From: Bacteroidota bacterium
GTDB lineage: Bacteria; Bacteroidota; Bacteroidia; Bacteroidales; Prolixibacteraceae
Direction of reading: 5' to 3'
DNA length: 49,248 nucleotides
Assembly (NCBI GenBank): GCA_023251435.1
Contig: JAHEYU010000029.1
Coordinates: 17,027-66,274, forward strand
In this document: positions 8,783-16,711 of the stretch, one piece after another
Numbering within the stretch: position 1 is the stretch's first letter
Layout of the letters: each line of letters starts with the position of its first letter
The notes under the pieces: model-generated
The model's input: only the letters and a program-made list of their open reading frames with translations
Database searches by the model: none
What the model was told of the DNA's origin: nothing
Translations under genes and position numbers: made by a program

Positions 8783-10129
8783 TCAGGAAGCGATATTCAG
8801 TTTTTTCCACTGATTGACCAGGAAAAACATAACAATTATCGCAGAACAGAAATCAGAAATCGGCATCGACATCCAAATTCCATTCAGCCCAAAATGATTG
8901 GGAAGGATGAACAGGAGAGGGATCAGAATAATTACCTGCCGTAACAAAGTGAGCAAAACTGCTATTTTTGCATTTCCCATCGATTGGAAGAAGTTACCTG
9001 CAACCACTTGGAATCCAACAAATGGCAATGCGAGTAATCCCAGCTGAAGTCCATTGCGCCCAAATTCGAGAAGTCCTTCGTCAGTCGAGTTGAAAAGTTT
9101 TACGATTGTTCCGGGAATTGTTTCGACCATTATAAATGCTGCAACTGAAATAATTGTGGCCGAGATCATCCCAATTCGTAAAGTTTCTTTTACCCTTGAA
9201 AATGATTTGGCTCCATAGTTAAAACTAATTATTGGCTGTGTTGCCATGTTGATGGCTACAATTGCCATTACAATCATGGTTGCCACACTGTTTACGATTC
9301 CCATTGCACCCACAGCCAGATCGCCTCCAAAAGCTATCAGTTTGGTATTGATTAAACCCTGAACAAAACTATTGGCAATTTGCATAACAAAAGGCGCCAT
9401 TCCAATGGCCAGAATCTCGAAAAGTATTTTTGTGTCGAAGCGGATGTGTTCAGCTTTTAATTTAACCACCGCTTTCCGCCCCCTAAAATGAAGCAAAACC
9501 CAAACTGTAAGCACCATCATAGAGATAACAGTTGCATAAGCAGCCCCTTTTACTCCCATTCCGAAACCGAAAATAAAAATCGGATCGAGTACCAGGTTCG
9601 TACCTGCACTGATAATCATTGAGAACATTGCTATTCGTGCATTTCCTTCGGCTCTGATGATGTTGTTGAGCGAAAATCCGACGACCTGAAAAACGGTTCC
9701 GGCCAGAATAATATTCAGGTAATCGTTGGCATACTGTATAGTTTCGGGCGTAGCACCAAACGAACGTAGCATTGGGCCTTTAATCGAAAATCCGATGACT
9801 GTGATGACTGCCGAAACTAAAATCATTAGTAGAAAGCTGCTTCCCAGAATTTTTTCGGCCTTATCCATGTCGCGTTTTCCCATGCTGATGGAAACCAGAA
9901 CGCCCGCGCCAATACCGATCAACATGCCAAATCCCATCACAATGAGCATGACCGGAAAAATGACAGAAATGCCGCTAAGCGCCAGAGAACCAACACCTTG
10001 TCCGATAAATACACGATCGACAATGTTGTATAAGGCATTGACAAACACACCAATAAACGCCGGAATAAAAAATTTCAGCATTAGTTTGGCTATTTTAAGT
10101 TCGGCAAGTTCCCGGGTCTTTTCGTTCAT
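8783..10129 (-). CDS. MATE family efflux transporter
   Basis: A 448-residue integral membrane protein with about 12 hydrophobic segments in two homologous halves, typical of MATE (NorM/DinF-like) exporters. Family features include FFIPAFIGVFVNALYNIVDRVFIG at the N-terminus and the second-half QPIISFNYGAK. MATE proteins export cationic drugs or metabolites using Na+ or H+. The reading frame extends three codons to a TTG, but the ATG at 10129 (MNEKTREL) is the normal start. It is transcribed alone. Confidence 0.92.
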   Translation of the reverse strand: MNEKTRELAELKIAKLMLKFFIPAFIGVFVNALYNIVDRVFIGQGVGSLALSGISVIFPVMLIVMGFGMLIGIGAGVLVSISMGKRDMDKAEKILGSSFLLMILVSAVITVIGFSIKGPMLRSFGATPETIQYANDYLNIILAGTVFQVVGFSLNNIIRAEGNARIAMFSMIISAGTNLVLDPIFIFGFGMGVKGAAYATVISMMVLTVWVLLHFRGRKAVVKLKAEHIRFDTKILFEILAIGMAPFVMQIANSFVQGLINTKLIAFGGDLAVGAMGIVNSVATMIVMAIVAINMATQPIISFNYGAKSFSRVKETLRIGMISATIISVAAFIMVETIPGTIVKLFNSTDEGLLEFGRNGLQLGLLALPFVGFQVVAGNFFQSMGNAKIAVLLTLLRQVIILIPLLFILPNHFGLNGIWMSMPISDFCSAIIVMFFLVNQWKKLNIAS

Positions 10130-10152
10130 TATAAGCAATTATTAAAGGCGGG

Positions 10153-10160
10153 CAAAGTTA
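10153..10160 (-). promoter_or_regulatory. Bacteroidota -7 box for the MATE gene
   Basis: The minus strand reads TAACTTTG, matching TAnnTTTG, 23 bp upstream of the chosen ATG at 10129. Confidence 0.4.
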
Positions 10161-10283
10161 TAACTATGACTGATTTTCAGTTTCATTATTTCATTTTTCA
10201 GGAATTCGGAAGACAATCTTCACTTTCAGTTTACCAATGAAACAACCATCCCGATTAAAAGTCACAACCTATCTTCAAATTAT

Positions 10284-10291
10284 TAAATTTG
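10284..10291 (+). promoter_or_regulatory. Bacteroidota -7 box for the HEAT-like gene
   Basis: TAAATTTG matches TAnnTTTG, giving a predicted transcription start about 17 nt before the ATG at 10315. Confidence 0.45.
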
Positions 10292-10314
10292 CAAAACATT
10301 TAGAATGAAATAAA

Positions 10315-10842
10315 ATGACAACCGAACATACAGATCACGATCATAAAAATGTACTAAAAGGCTTACAGTCAGCCGACTCAATTAAGGTAATTGAGACCAT
10401 CGAAGAATTGCGGGTGGCCGGAAAAGCATCAGATATTCCGATCTTGCTTGAAATGCTTCACCTGAGTCAAAATGCAGAGATTAAATCAAGAATTATCGCA
10501 CTGTTCTCTAATTTAAAGGAAAGCGATGCAATTCCTTTGATTGTCGAAGCCATTCAAAATCAGAAGTATGCGCCCGAAATGAAAGAGTTGGTTTCGTGTT
10601 GCTGGGAAAACGGACTCGATTACAGTAAATACCTGGCGCTTTTTGTTGATTTGCTTATCGAAAACGATTTTCTGGTCGCATTTGAAGCCTACACTGTAAT
10701 CACCAACATGACCACAACCATCGATCAGGCAATCATTGATCAGGAGATTGAAAAACTTGACCAGGCTATGCGAACAACAAGCGAAGAAAAGAAAGCGCTG
10801 ATGCTTGATGTCGTGGATTTTTTGCCTTCGATCGGGTTTTAA
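10315..10842 (+). CDS. HEAT-repeat-like alpha-helical protein of unknown function
   Basis: A 175-residue acidic, all-helical soluble protein without signal peptide or cysteine-rich motif. The pattern of paired helices (ASDIPILLEMLHLSQNAEIKSRI, then ESDAIPLIVEAIQN) is typical of HEAT-like repeats, which usually form protein-binding surfaces. The N-terminus has a short histidine- and aspartate-rich start (MTTEHTDHDHKN). It has its own promoter and converges with the DHOD-like gene. No function can be assigned. Confidence 0.7.
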   Translation: MTTEHTDHDHKNVLKGLQSADSIKVIETIEELRVAGKASDIPILLEMLHLSQNAEIKSRIIALFSNLKESDAIPLIVEAIQNQKYAPEMKELVSCCWENGLDYSKYLALFVDLLIENDFLVAFEAYTVITNMTTTIDQAIIDQEIEKLDQAMRTTSEEKKALMLDVVDFLPSIGF

Positions 10843-10872
10843 TTTTAATGGATATCCGGAATATTACCCAAT

Positions 10873-10958
10873 GTCATAAAAGTCATTCAATTGTCATTTG
10901 GTAGTCATTAAGTTGCCAGGAAATGACGACAGAATGACAATAAATGACCACAAATGAC
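10873..10958. repeat. Inverted array of GTCATT units
   Basis: GTCAT occurs at 10873, 10882, 10893 and 10904 (steps 9, 11, 11). The reverse complement ATGAC occurs at 10923, 10934, 10944 and 10954 (steps 11, 10, 10). The two halves form an imperfect stem between the convergent HEAT-like and DHOD-like genes. It may work as a bidirectional terminator or a protein-binding array. The same 11-bp unit recurs at 12739-12793. Confidence 0.7.
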
Positions 10959-11006
10959 TGACGCAAAATGCCAAATAGGTATGCGAACGGACAATCATAT
11001 TAATTT

Positions 11007-11990
11007 TTAATGTCCTGAAAAGTACTTCATAAACTGGGCACGTTCGTATAATAATGGGTCTGGAATGTTTTTGTATGATAAACGTCCACGAAAATCTTCT
11101 ATCTTTTTGAAATTTTTCTTTCTCATAAAATCATTCAAATCGCTTATCATTCCGGCAATAATTTGCGAACCGTTGATGTAAACACTCGAACATACCTGCA
11201 CTACCTGTGCACCCGCGAGCAATTGTTTAATCACAGCTTCTCCATCGTGAATCCCCGTACCTGCGGCAATTTCAACTTTTGGCAATTGCGACGAAATAAG
11301 TCCAATCCATCGCAAAGAGCGACGGATATCGGCCGGCGAACTGAAAATTTCGGAAGTTGTAATTTCCATTTTTTCGATATTGATGTCGGGCTCGTAAAAC
11401 CGGTTGAACAAGACCAGAGCCGAAGCTCCGTTGGCTACCAGCCTGTCGGCCATCGATATAAGGTTGGTGTAATAGTATCCGATTTTTACCGAAACCGGAA
11501 TTTTTACCTGTTTTTTTACATCCGAAACCACTTTTAGGTAAAGCTGCTCAATCTCTTCCGAGCTTTTTAAACGATTGGTTGGCACAAAAAACAGGTTTAA
11601 TTCAAGCGCGTCGGCACCTGCATTTTCAAAATCTTTTGCAAATACAGTCCACTCCGATGCCGACATACAGTTAATACTTGCAATAATTGGTATTTCAACT
11701 TCTTTTTTTGCTTCGCTTAACAGGTTTAGATGCCTGGTAATAGAATTGTTACGCGTGTAATTCCAGATATAATCTTCGGCTTCAGGATACAAATTTTGCG
11801 GATCGCGGTTAATGAGGTGACTTACCTCGTTGTTGATTTGTTCCTCAAAAATTGATTTCAGAACAATTGCACCGGCGCCTGCATTTTCAAGGTCTTTAAT
11901 TTTTTCAACCGAGTTAGTCAGCCCCGAACTTGCAACGATGATGGGATTTTTAAGTTTTAATCCCATGTATTGAGTTTCTAAATTTGTCAT
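11007..11990 (-). CDS. Dihydroorotate dehydrogenase-like flavoprotein
   Basis: A 327-residue FMN TIM-barrel of the class 1 dihydroorotate dehydrogenase superfamily. TQYMGLKLKNPIIVASSGLT is the usual N-terminus, KIGYYYTN and ALVLFNRFYEPDI are in the FMN region, and AAGTGIHDGEAVIKQLLAGAQVVQVCS is the phosphate-binding end. It lacks obvious extra iron-sulfur domains. Bacteroidota carry this paralogue besides true PyrD, and its substrate is not established. It lies 46 bp after the YggS-like gene on the same strand, so the two may be cotranscribed. Confidence 0.85.
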   Translation of the reverse strand: MTNLETQYMGLKLKNPIIVASSGLTNSVEKIKDLENAGAGAIVLKSIFEEQINNEVSHLINRDPQNLYPEAEDYIWNYTRNNSITRHLNLLSEAKKEVEIPIIASINCMSASEWTVFAKDFENAGADALELNLFFVPTNRLKSSEEIEQLYLKVVSDVKKQVKIPVSVKIGYYYTNLISMADRLVANGASALVLFNRFYEPDINIEKMEITTSEIFSSPADIRRSLRWIGLISSQLPKVEIAAGTGIHDGEAVIKQLLAGAQVVQVCSSVYINGSQIIAGMISDLNDFMRKKNFKKIEDFRGRLSYKNIPDPLLYERAQFMKYFSGH

Positions 11991-12036
11991 ATCAATCAGT
12001 TTTTAAGGTAATTTAATCTTTCGCGACCTGTTAAAT

Positions 12037-12717
12037 TTATATTTTGAAGTCATAATTCCGTTCACCAAAAATAGTACTTCCAATCCGAACCATTGTACTT
12101 CCTTCCTCAATTGCTATCAGGTAATCGCCCGACATACCCATCGAGATTGTATTAAATAATTCATTATCAGAAAAATAATCTGATTTTAGTTTCCTGAAAT
12201 ATGTTTTTAAGCAAGCAAATTCTTTTCTCACCTGATTTTCATCGTCGGTAAAAGTTGCCATTCCCATCACCCCCGAAATCTGAACATTCTTCAGCATTTT
12301 AGTTTCGGATGAATTCAAAATCTCTTCCGCCTCCTGCATTGAAAGTCCAAATTTTGTTTCCTCTTCTGCAATATGAAACTGGAGAAGGCAAGCGATTATT
12401 CGCCCTGCTTTTTTTGCTTCAGAATCGATGGTTTTCAGTAGTTTAAACGAATCGACTCCATGAATCAGGTGAACAAACGGTGCGATATATTTTACTTTGT
12501 TGGTCTGCAAATGCCCGATATAATGCCATTCAATGTCTTTGGGCAAAGTTTCGTATTTCCACACCATTTCCTGAACCTTGTTTTCGCCAAAAGCGCGCTG
12601 GCCATGGTTATAAGCTTCTATCAGGAGCTCGGCCGGTTTGGTTTTCGAAACGGCTACCAAACTGACATTCAAAGGCAAATTTGCTTTTATCCGGTCAATA
12701 TTTTCAGCTATACTCAT
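12037..12717 (-). CDS. YggS/PROSC-family pyridoxal-phosphate homeostasis protein
   Basis: This 226-residue protein is a YggS-type PLP-binding single-domain TIM barrel (alanine racemase N-terminal fold). The PLP lysine is in LVAVSKTKP (about residues 20-28). AFGENKVQEM, EWHYIGHLQTNK and ISGVMGMATF and the C-terminal SMGMSGDYLIAIEEGSTMVRIGSTIFG are all diagnostic. The family binds and buffers pyridoxal phosphate and influences amino-acid metabolism. Upstream lies the 11-bp GTCATT array, and downstream the DHOD-like gene. Confidence 0.95.
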   Translation of the reverse strand: MSIAENIDRIKANLPLNVSLVAVSKTKPAELLIEAYNHGQRAFGENKVQEMVWKYETLPKDIEWHYIGHLQTNKVKYIAPFVHLIHGVDSFKLLKTIDSEAKKAGRIIACLLQFHIAEEETKFGLSMQEAEEILNSSETKMLKNVQISGVMGMATFTDDENQVRKEFACLKTYFRKLKSDYFSDNELFNTISMGMSGDYLIAIEEGSTMVRIGSTIFGERNYDFKI

Positions 12718-12738
12718 AATTCAAAAATAACACTAATA

Positions 12739-12793
12739 GTCATTCAATGGTCATTTTATTGTCATTTAATAGTCATTCAATTGTCATTGATGG
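12739..12793. repeat. Five 11-bp GTCATT direct repeats
   Basis: GTCATT begins at 12739, 12750, 12761, 12772 and 12783, exactly 11 bp apart. The units share GTCATTNNATN. It lies just upstream of the yggS-like ATG and before pabB, so one helical face carries five equal sites. It could be an operator array for the divergent pair (inference). Confidence 0.75.
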
Positions 12794-12861
12794 TCTGATT
12801 GTAACAATTTGAAATGATTGGCAATTCAATGACGTGAAACTAACGACGTTTCTCTATCACG

Positions 12862-12891
12862 ACTGAGAACTGCGACTGAACACTAAACACT
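12862..12891. repeat. Heptamer quasi-repeat (ACTGAAC type)
   Basis: The units are ACTGAGA, ACTGCG (6 bp), ACTGAAC, ACTAAAC, ACT. The 17-bp core AACTGCGACTGAACACT recurs exactly at 41754-41770. It lies just before the pabB promoter. Confidence 0.6.
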
Positions 12892-12898
12892 TTTTCCC

Positions 12899-12906
12899 TA
12901 TCTTTG
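12899..12906 (+). promoter_or_regulatory. Bacteroidota -7 box for pabBC
   Basis: TATCTTTG matches TAnnTTTG 10 bp before the ATG at 12916. The frame can be extended upstream to a TTG inside this box, which makes ATG-12916 the better start and the transcript nearly leaderless. Confidence 0.5.
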
Positions 12907-12915
12907 GCACCCGTT

Positions 12916-13887
12916 ATGGAATCGCAAAAGCAAAGTACAATAGCACAAATGAATGAATTGGGGGCGAAAGGCGAACCTTTTGTCTTTATCGTCGATTTCG
13001 ACTTCGAAAAACCAATGATTTTTGATTTTGGCGACTGCAAAAGTTTGCTTTGGAAAACCCCTTTCTCCGCTAATTTTATTCCTGAAAATTCTACTGCTGA
13101 ATTAGCGGATTGGGACATTTACCCCATTGCGTTTCAGGCTTATGAAAAGGCTTTTGAACTGGTTCAGAAACACATACACAACGGCGATACCTATTTGCTA
13201 AACCTAACCATGCCGACCAAAGTTTCTACAAATCTTAGTCCTGAAGAAATCTTCCGTTTAAGCGATGCGCCGTATAAAATCTGGCTCAAAAACCGGTTTG
13301 TATGTTTTTCTCCTGAAATTTTTGTGCGGATAAGCGATGGCATAATTTCGTCGTACCCGATGAAAGGAACCATTGATGCCGCCATTGATAATGCTGAACA
13401 ACTGCTGATTAATGACGAAAAGGAAGTTGCCGAGCACCACACCATTGTTGATTTAATCCGTAACGATCTTAGCATGGTGGCCAGCGATGTAAAAGTGGAG
13501 CGGTTCAGGTATATCGACAGGATTTCGACCAATCAGGGTGAATTGCTGCAAATGAGTTCCGAAATTTCGGGCAAGCTTCCGGAGAATTACCGGCAATCGA
13601 TCGGAACTATAATAGCACAAATGCTGCCTGCCGGTTCTATTTGTGGCGCTCCAAAACCCAAAACTGTCGAAATTATTAAGGCTGCCGAACTTTATAACCG
13701 TGGTTACTACACCGGGATTTTTGGTGTTTTCGACGGGCAAAACCTCGATAGTTGCGTGCTGATTCGCTATCTGGAAGAAGACGGCGACCAGCTGATTTTT
13801 AAAAGCGGGGGAGGAATCACCTTTTTAAGTGACTGTAAAACAGAGTACAACGAACTAATTCAGAAAGTATATGTTCCCATTGCTTGA
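12916..13887 (+). CDS. pabB: Aminodeoxychorismate synthase component I
   Basis: A 323-residue chorismate-binding enzyme of the short PabB type found in Bacteroidota. It converts chorismate plus ammonia to 4-amino-4-deoxychorismate for folate synthesis. Family motifs are GDTYLLNLT (about 90), YPMKGTID (about 150), EHHTIVDLIRNDLSMVA (about 175-191) and the C-terminal PAGSICGAPKPKTVEII (about 237) and FKSGGGIT. The start is ATG-12916. Its last 17 bp overlap the start of pabC, so the two are cotranscribed and likely translationally coupled. The glutaminase PabA is not in the window. Confidence 0.92.
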   Translation: MESQKQSTIAQMNELGAKGEPFVFIVDFDFEKPMIFDFGDCKSLLWKTPFSANFIPENSTAELADWDIYPIAFQAYEKAFELVQKHIHNGDTYLLNLTMPTKVSTNLSPEEIFRLSDAPYKIWLKNRFVCFSPEIFVRISDGIISSYPMKGTIDAAIDNAEQLLINDEKEVAEHHTIVDLIRNDLSMVASDVKVERFRYIDRISTNQGELLQMSSEISGKLPENYRQSIGTIIAQMLPAGSICGAPKPKTVEIIKAAELYNRGYYTGIFGVFDGQNLDSCVLIRYLEEDGDQLIFKSGGGITFLSDCKTEYNELIQKVYVPIA

Positions 13888-14467
13888 ATCGCTTAAACTG
13901 AAAGACGGAATGATTCAGAACCTGAAATATCATCGGGAGCGGTTGAATCGTTCAGTAAATGAGCTGTTTCCGGGTGCAGAACAAATTGATTTGAATAAGG
14001 AAATTTCAGTTCCAGAGAATTGCCTTTCAGGAATTTATAAGGTGAGGGTTTTATATGGCTCAACCATCGGTAAAATTGAAATTGCGCCCTACAATTTTCG
14101 TTCTGTGCAAAGCCTTAAAGTGGTTCATCACGAAAGCATCGATTATCATTTAAAATATACCGACCGGCAAATTCTTGACGAATTGTTTGCGCAGCGCGGA
14201 AATTGCGACGACATCATCATCGTAAAAAGCGGACTGGTAACCGATTCTTTTGCAGCCAATTTGCTGTTTTTCGACGGAAACCGTTGGTTTACTCCGGCTT
14301 GCCCGCTTCTGAAAGGCACCAAACGGCAATTGCTGCTCGATCGGGGAATTATTTCTGAAAAGGAGATCAGCGAGAAAGATATTCGCATTTTTCAAAAAGT
14401 TGGACTAATCAATGCGATGATTGACTTTGACGAAATGCCTGTTGTGCCTGTTGAGAGGGTTTTCTGA
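13871..14467 (+). CDS. pabC: Aminotransferase class IV, likely aminodeoxychorismate lyase
   Basis: This 198-residue class IV PLP fold protein directly overlaps pabB. The family lyase removes pyruvate from aminodeoxychorismate to give p-aminobenzoate. HRERLNRSVNELFP at the N-terminus, the Lys-containing HLKYTDRQIL (about residues 95-104) and DDIIIVKSGLVTDSFAANLLFFDGNRWFTP are class IV motifs. It is shorter than many PabC proteins (about 250-270) but is intact for the small Bacteroidota form. The assignment rests mainly on the pabB overlap. Confidence 0.85.
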   Translation: MFPLLESLKLKDGMIQNLKYHRERLNRSVNELFPGAEQIDLNKEISVPENCLSGIYKVRVLYGSTIGKIEIAPYNFRSVQSLKVVHHESIDYHLKYTDRQILDELFAQRGNCDDIIIVKSGLVTDSFAANLLFFDGNRWFTPACPLLKGTKRQLLLDRGIISEKEISEKDIRIFQKVGLINAMIDFDEMPVVPVERVF

Positions 14468-14493
14468 TGCAATATGAGAAAGGAATTTTTGTT

Positions 14494-15336
14494 TTATAGC
14501 AGTGTTTGCTGAAAGAATCTCTCCTGAATAAAACGTGTCACAGGTCCGCATTTGCCATTTCCAACCGGGTTTTCATTCATTTGCACAACCGGTGTAACTT
14601 CGCTGCCGGTTCCAATAATCATCATTTCGTCCATATTAGCCAGTTCCGAAGCCGGAATTCCTTCTTCGATAACCTGAATATTGTGATCTCTGCAAATTTC
14701 AAAGACCACTTTTCTGGTGATGCCCGGCAAAATCAGGTTCGAGTTCGGATGTGTGTAAATGACCCCATTTTTCACGGCCATAAAGCTCGAATGCGATCCT
14801 TCAGTAACCACACCGTTCCGGATAAAAATGGCTTCCACGGCATCCTGTTCGTGCGCTTTTTGAGCAGCCAACACGTTGGGCAGCAGCGAAACCGACTTAA
14901 TATCGCAGCGCAGCCAGCGAATATCTTCGGTGGTAATTACTTTTACTCCATTTTTAAGCTGATCCCATTTGGATGCAAACGGAAAAACTGTGGCATAAAC
15001 TGTTGGCAATATAGTATCCGGGAAACGGTGGATTCGGGTTTGGCTTCCGCGGGTAATTTGCAGGTAAATACCGGCTTCCTGTGCGGCTATCCCATTTTTA
15101 TCCAATAATTCCTGAAAAACAGATTCAAGCTGATCGGTATCCCTGTATTCGATTTGAACTTCTTTCAGACTCCTTTTCAGCCGTTCCAAATGATCGGCAT
15201 ATCTGTAAGGCTTTCCGCCATAGTATTTGATGACTTCATAAATGCCATCAGCAAAGTTAAATCCCCGATCTTCGGGAGAGATAAATGCTTCGCTTTTAGG
15301 AAAGAATTTTCCGTTCAGGTAAACAGTTTCGCTCAT
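14494..15336 (-). CDS. D-amino-acid aminotransferase (class IV)
   Basis: A 280-residue class IV aminotransferase of the D-alanine transaminase branch. YLNGKFFPKSEAFISPEDRGFNFADGIYEVIKYY is the typical start. The catalytic Lys is in CDIKSVSLLPNVLA at about 145. EAIFIRNGVVTEGSHSSFMAVKNG and TGTGSEVTPVVQMNE-like segments near the end are conserved. It interconverts D-alanine, D-glutamate and 2-oxo acids, feeding peptidoglycan. It converges with pabC and has no operon partner. Confidence 0.88.
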   Translation of the reverse strand: MSETVYLNGKFFPKSEAFISPEDRGFNFADGIYEVIKYYGGKPYRYADHLERLKRSLKEVQIEYRDTDQLESVFQELLDKNGIAAQEAGIYLQITRGSQTRIHRFPDTILPTVYATVFPFASKWDQLKNGVKVITTEDIRWLRCDIKSVSLLPNVLAAQKAHEQDAVEAIFIRNGVVTEGSHSSFMAVKNGVIYTHPNSNLILPGITRKVVFEICRDHNIQVIEEGIPASELANMDEMMIIGTGSEVTPVVQMNENPVGNGKCGPVTRFIQERFFQQTLL

Positions 15337-15390
15337 AATTCAAAGGTTCTATAATGTTCGGTATGGGTAAAATGAAACACACATTTTTTA

Positions 15391-15553
15391 GGTGCAGAGC
15401 ACCGTTGATATTTGTAGCATCATGATTCAACAAAAACCAGAGGTGCAGAGCACCGAAATATAGACACATATTTGCTTTTTATCTTATTGCGGTGCGCTGC
15501 ACCTTACCTGCTTTCTCTCCTTTTTTACTACAAATATTTTGCAGCTCTGCTGC
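15391..15553. repeat. Four 13-bp hairpins spaced about 50 bp
   Basis: The 5-3-5 palindromes are GGTGCAGAGCACC (15391 and 15442), GGTGCGCTGCACC (15491) and GCAGCTCTGCTGC (15541), so the steps are 51, 49 and 50 bp. CTACAAATATTTT at 15528-15540 sits immediately before the last palindrome, and an inverted ATATTTGTAG follows the first. This links the array to the twin-hairpin elements elsewhere in the window. It fills the gap between the D-amino-acid aminotransferase and DUF2279 genes, and I see no gene in it. Confidence 0.7.
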
Positions 15554-15670
15554 ATTTGATTGCTAACGATCCGACGGCCAACGGACTTATTTAGTTTAGT
15601 AAGAGATTGGTCATTTCTGACAATTCAAAATAAACAAAACGTTAAAATACATTATAAATCAATTCAAATT

Positions 15671-16600
15671 TTAATTATACATCCAATATCCTTTCAGTTG
15701 GCCTTTGGAATTGAGTTCCAGCGCAGGAAACGGCAATTTAATAAAAGTCATGCCCTGAAAAACAATTTTCATCACTTTTGACTGGGTTTTTATTTTTGTC
15801 CAGTCCACATCGAGAGAAAAAAGGTATTGGCGATAACGCTCGGTTGATGGAATGGGTACGCCGTTGTATTCGGTAATATTTTCGAATTCGCCATACATAC
15901 CGTTGGCTCCGTAGCCCACCGCCACGTTAAGCCACGAAGGGATTTTCCGGTGCGAGATCAGTTTATTGACCGGCATCGACAACCAGTAAGTATGTCCGTT
16001 ATAATCTTTCAGCAGGCGGTCGAACGAAGTTTTTCCGAGGTAGCCGCTGGCATTGCGCGAATAGCTTGACTCCCAATAGCTGAATTTGTACTTGATTAGT
16101 TGCTCGTTAAAAAGCAGTTCGTTGCCGATGACCAGCGCAGAACCAAATGCGTTGGCGGCCATGTCGCCCCACGAAAAGCCCCAGCCTTCGTGCGTACCGT
16201 CCATAATTTCGATCGGGGTTTGCAAAATAAAGCCCAATGTACCACCAAAAATCAGGGCATTGGTTTTCCCAACGCCAATGCTTTTGAGCCAGTGGTAGCC
16301 AATATAACTTTGGGCGTATGCGCCAAAAGCATGACCGAACTTGTCCACCTGCAAATAGCCTTTGTTGTCGTTGAAAAAATGGAACGGCACCTTCGCTTTA
16401 TCCTTGTACCAAACAGTGTTCAAAACGGCCAGGCTACCCGCGTAATAAGCGCTTTCAATCGCAATGGCTTTGTAAAGTCCCCGTTTGTTAATTGGGGTAG
16501 AGTCATTTCCGGCAACAAAATTATTCGCCCAACCCGAATGAATCAGGAGGAAGGATAAAATGAAAGCGAATGAAACTGATTTTGAAGCCTGAAATTTCAT
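15671..16600 (-). CDS. DUF2279 family envelope protein
   Basis: A 309-residue exported protein with an N-terminal hydrophobic signal ending at about residue 25 (SFLLIHSGWAN). The DUF2279 domain is recognisable from KFGHAFGAYAQSYIGYHWLK (about 90-110), then GTLGFILQTPIEIMDGTHEGWGFSWGDMAANAFGS. Family members are YfiM-like lipid-associated envelope proteins of unknown function. The C-terminal half (VAVGYGANGMYGEFE, aromatic strands) suggests membrane contact. The ATG is directly preceded by a ~90-nt leader also found before the gene at 26400-28373. Confidence 0.8.
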   Translation of the reverse strand: MKFQASKSVSFAFILSFLLIHSGWANNFVAGNDSTPINKRGLYKAIAIESAYYAGSLAVLNTVWYKDKAKVPFHFFNDNKGYLQVDKFGHAFGAYAQSYIGYHWLKSIGVGKTNALIFGGTLGFILQTPIEIMDGTHEGWGFSWGDMAANAFGSALVIGNELLFNEQLIKYKFSYWESSYSRNASGYLGKTSFDRLLKDYNGHTYWLSMPVNKLISHRKIPSWLNVAVGYGANGMYGEFENITEYNGVPIPSTERYRQYLFSLDVDWTKIKTQSKVMKIVFQGMTFIKLPFPALELNSKGQLKGYWMYN

Positions 16601-16690
16601 CTGTTTATAATTTGTTTTTTAATTGTCAGATGGAACTCGCCAATAATCATCCTTCTGTGTGAGAAGTAATTCTCTCTAGGCTCGTTTCAT
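16601..16690 (-). promoter_or_regulatory. Conserved 5' leader element, copy 1
   Basis: Read on the minus strand it starts ATGAAACGAGCC, has a hairpin region around CTCACACAG, then TGGCGAGTTCCA, CAATTAAAAA and TATAAACA and runs directly into the DUF2279 ATG. The same sequence order is found at 28374-28472 before another gene. Being colinear up to both start codons suggests a cis-acting RNA or promoter-bearing repeat. Confidence 0.6.
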
Positions 16691-16711
16691 GGGTTACATT
16701 TTTACCGCTAC

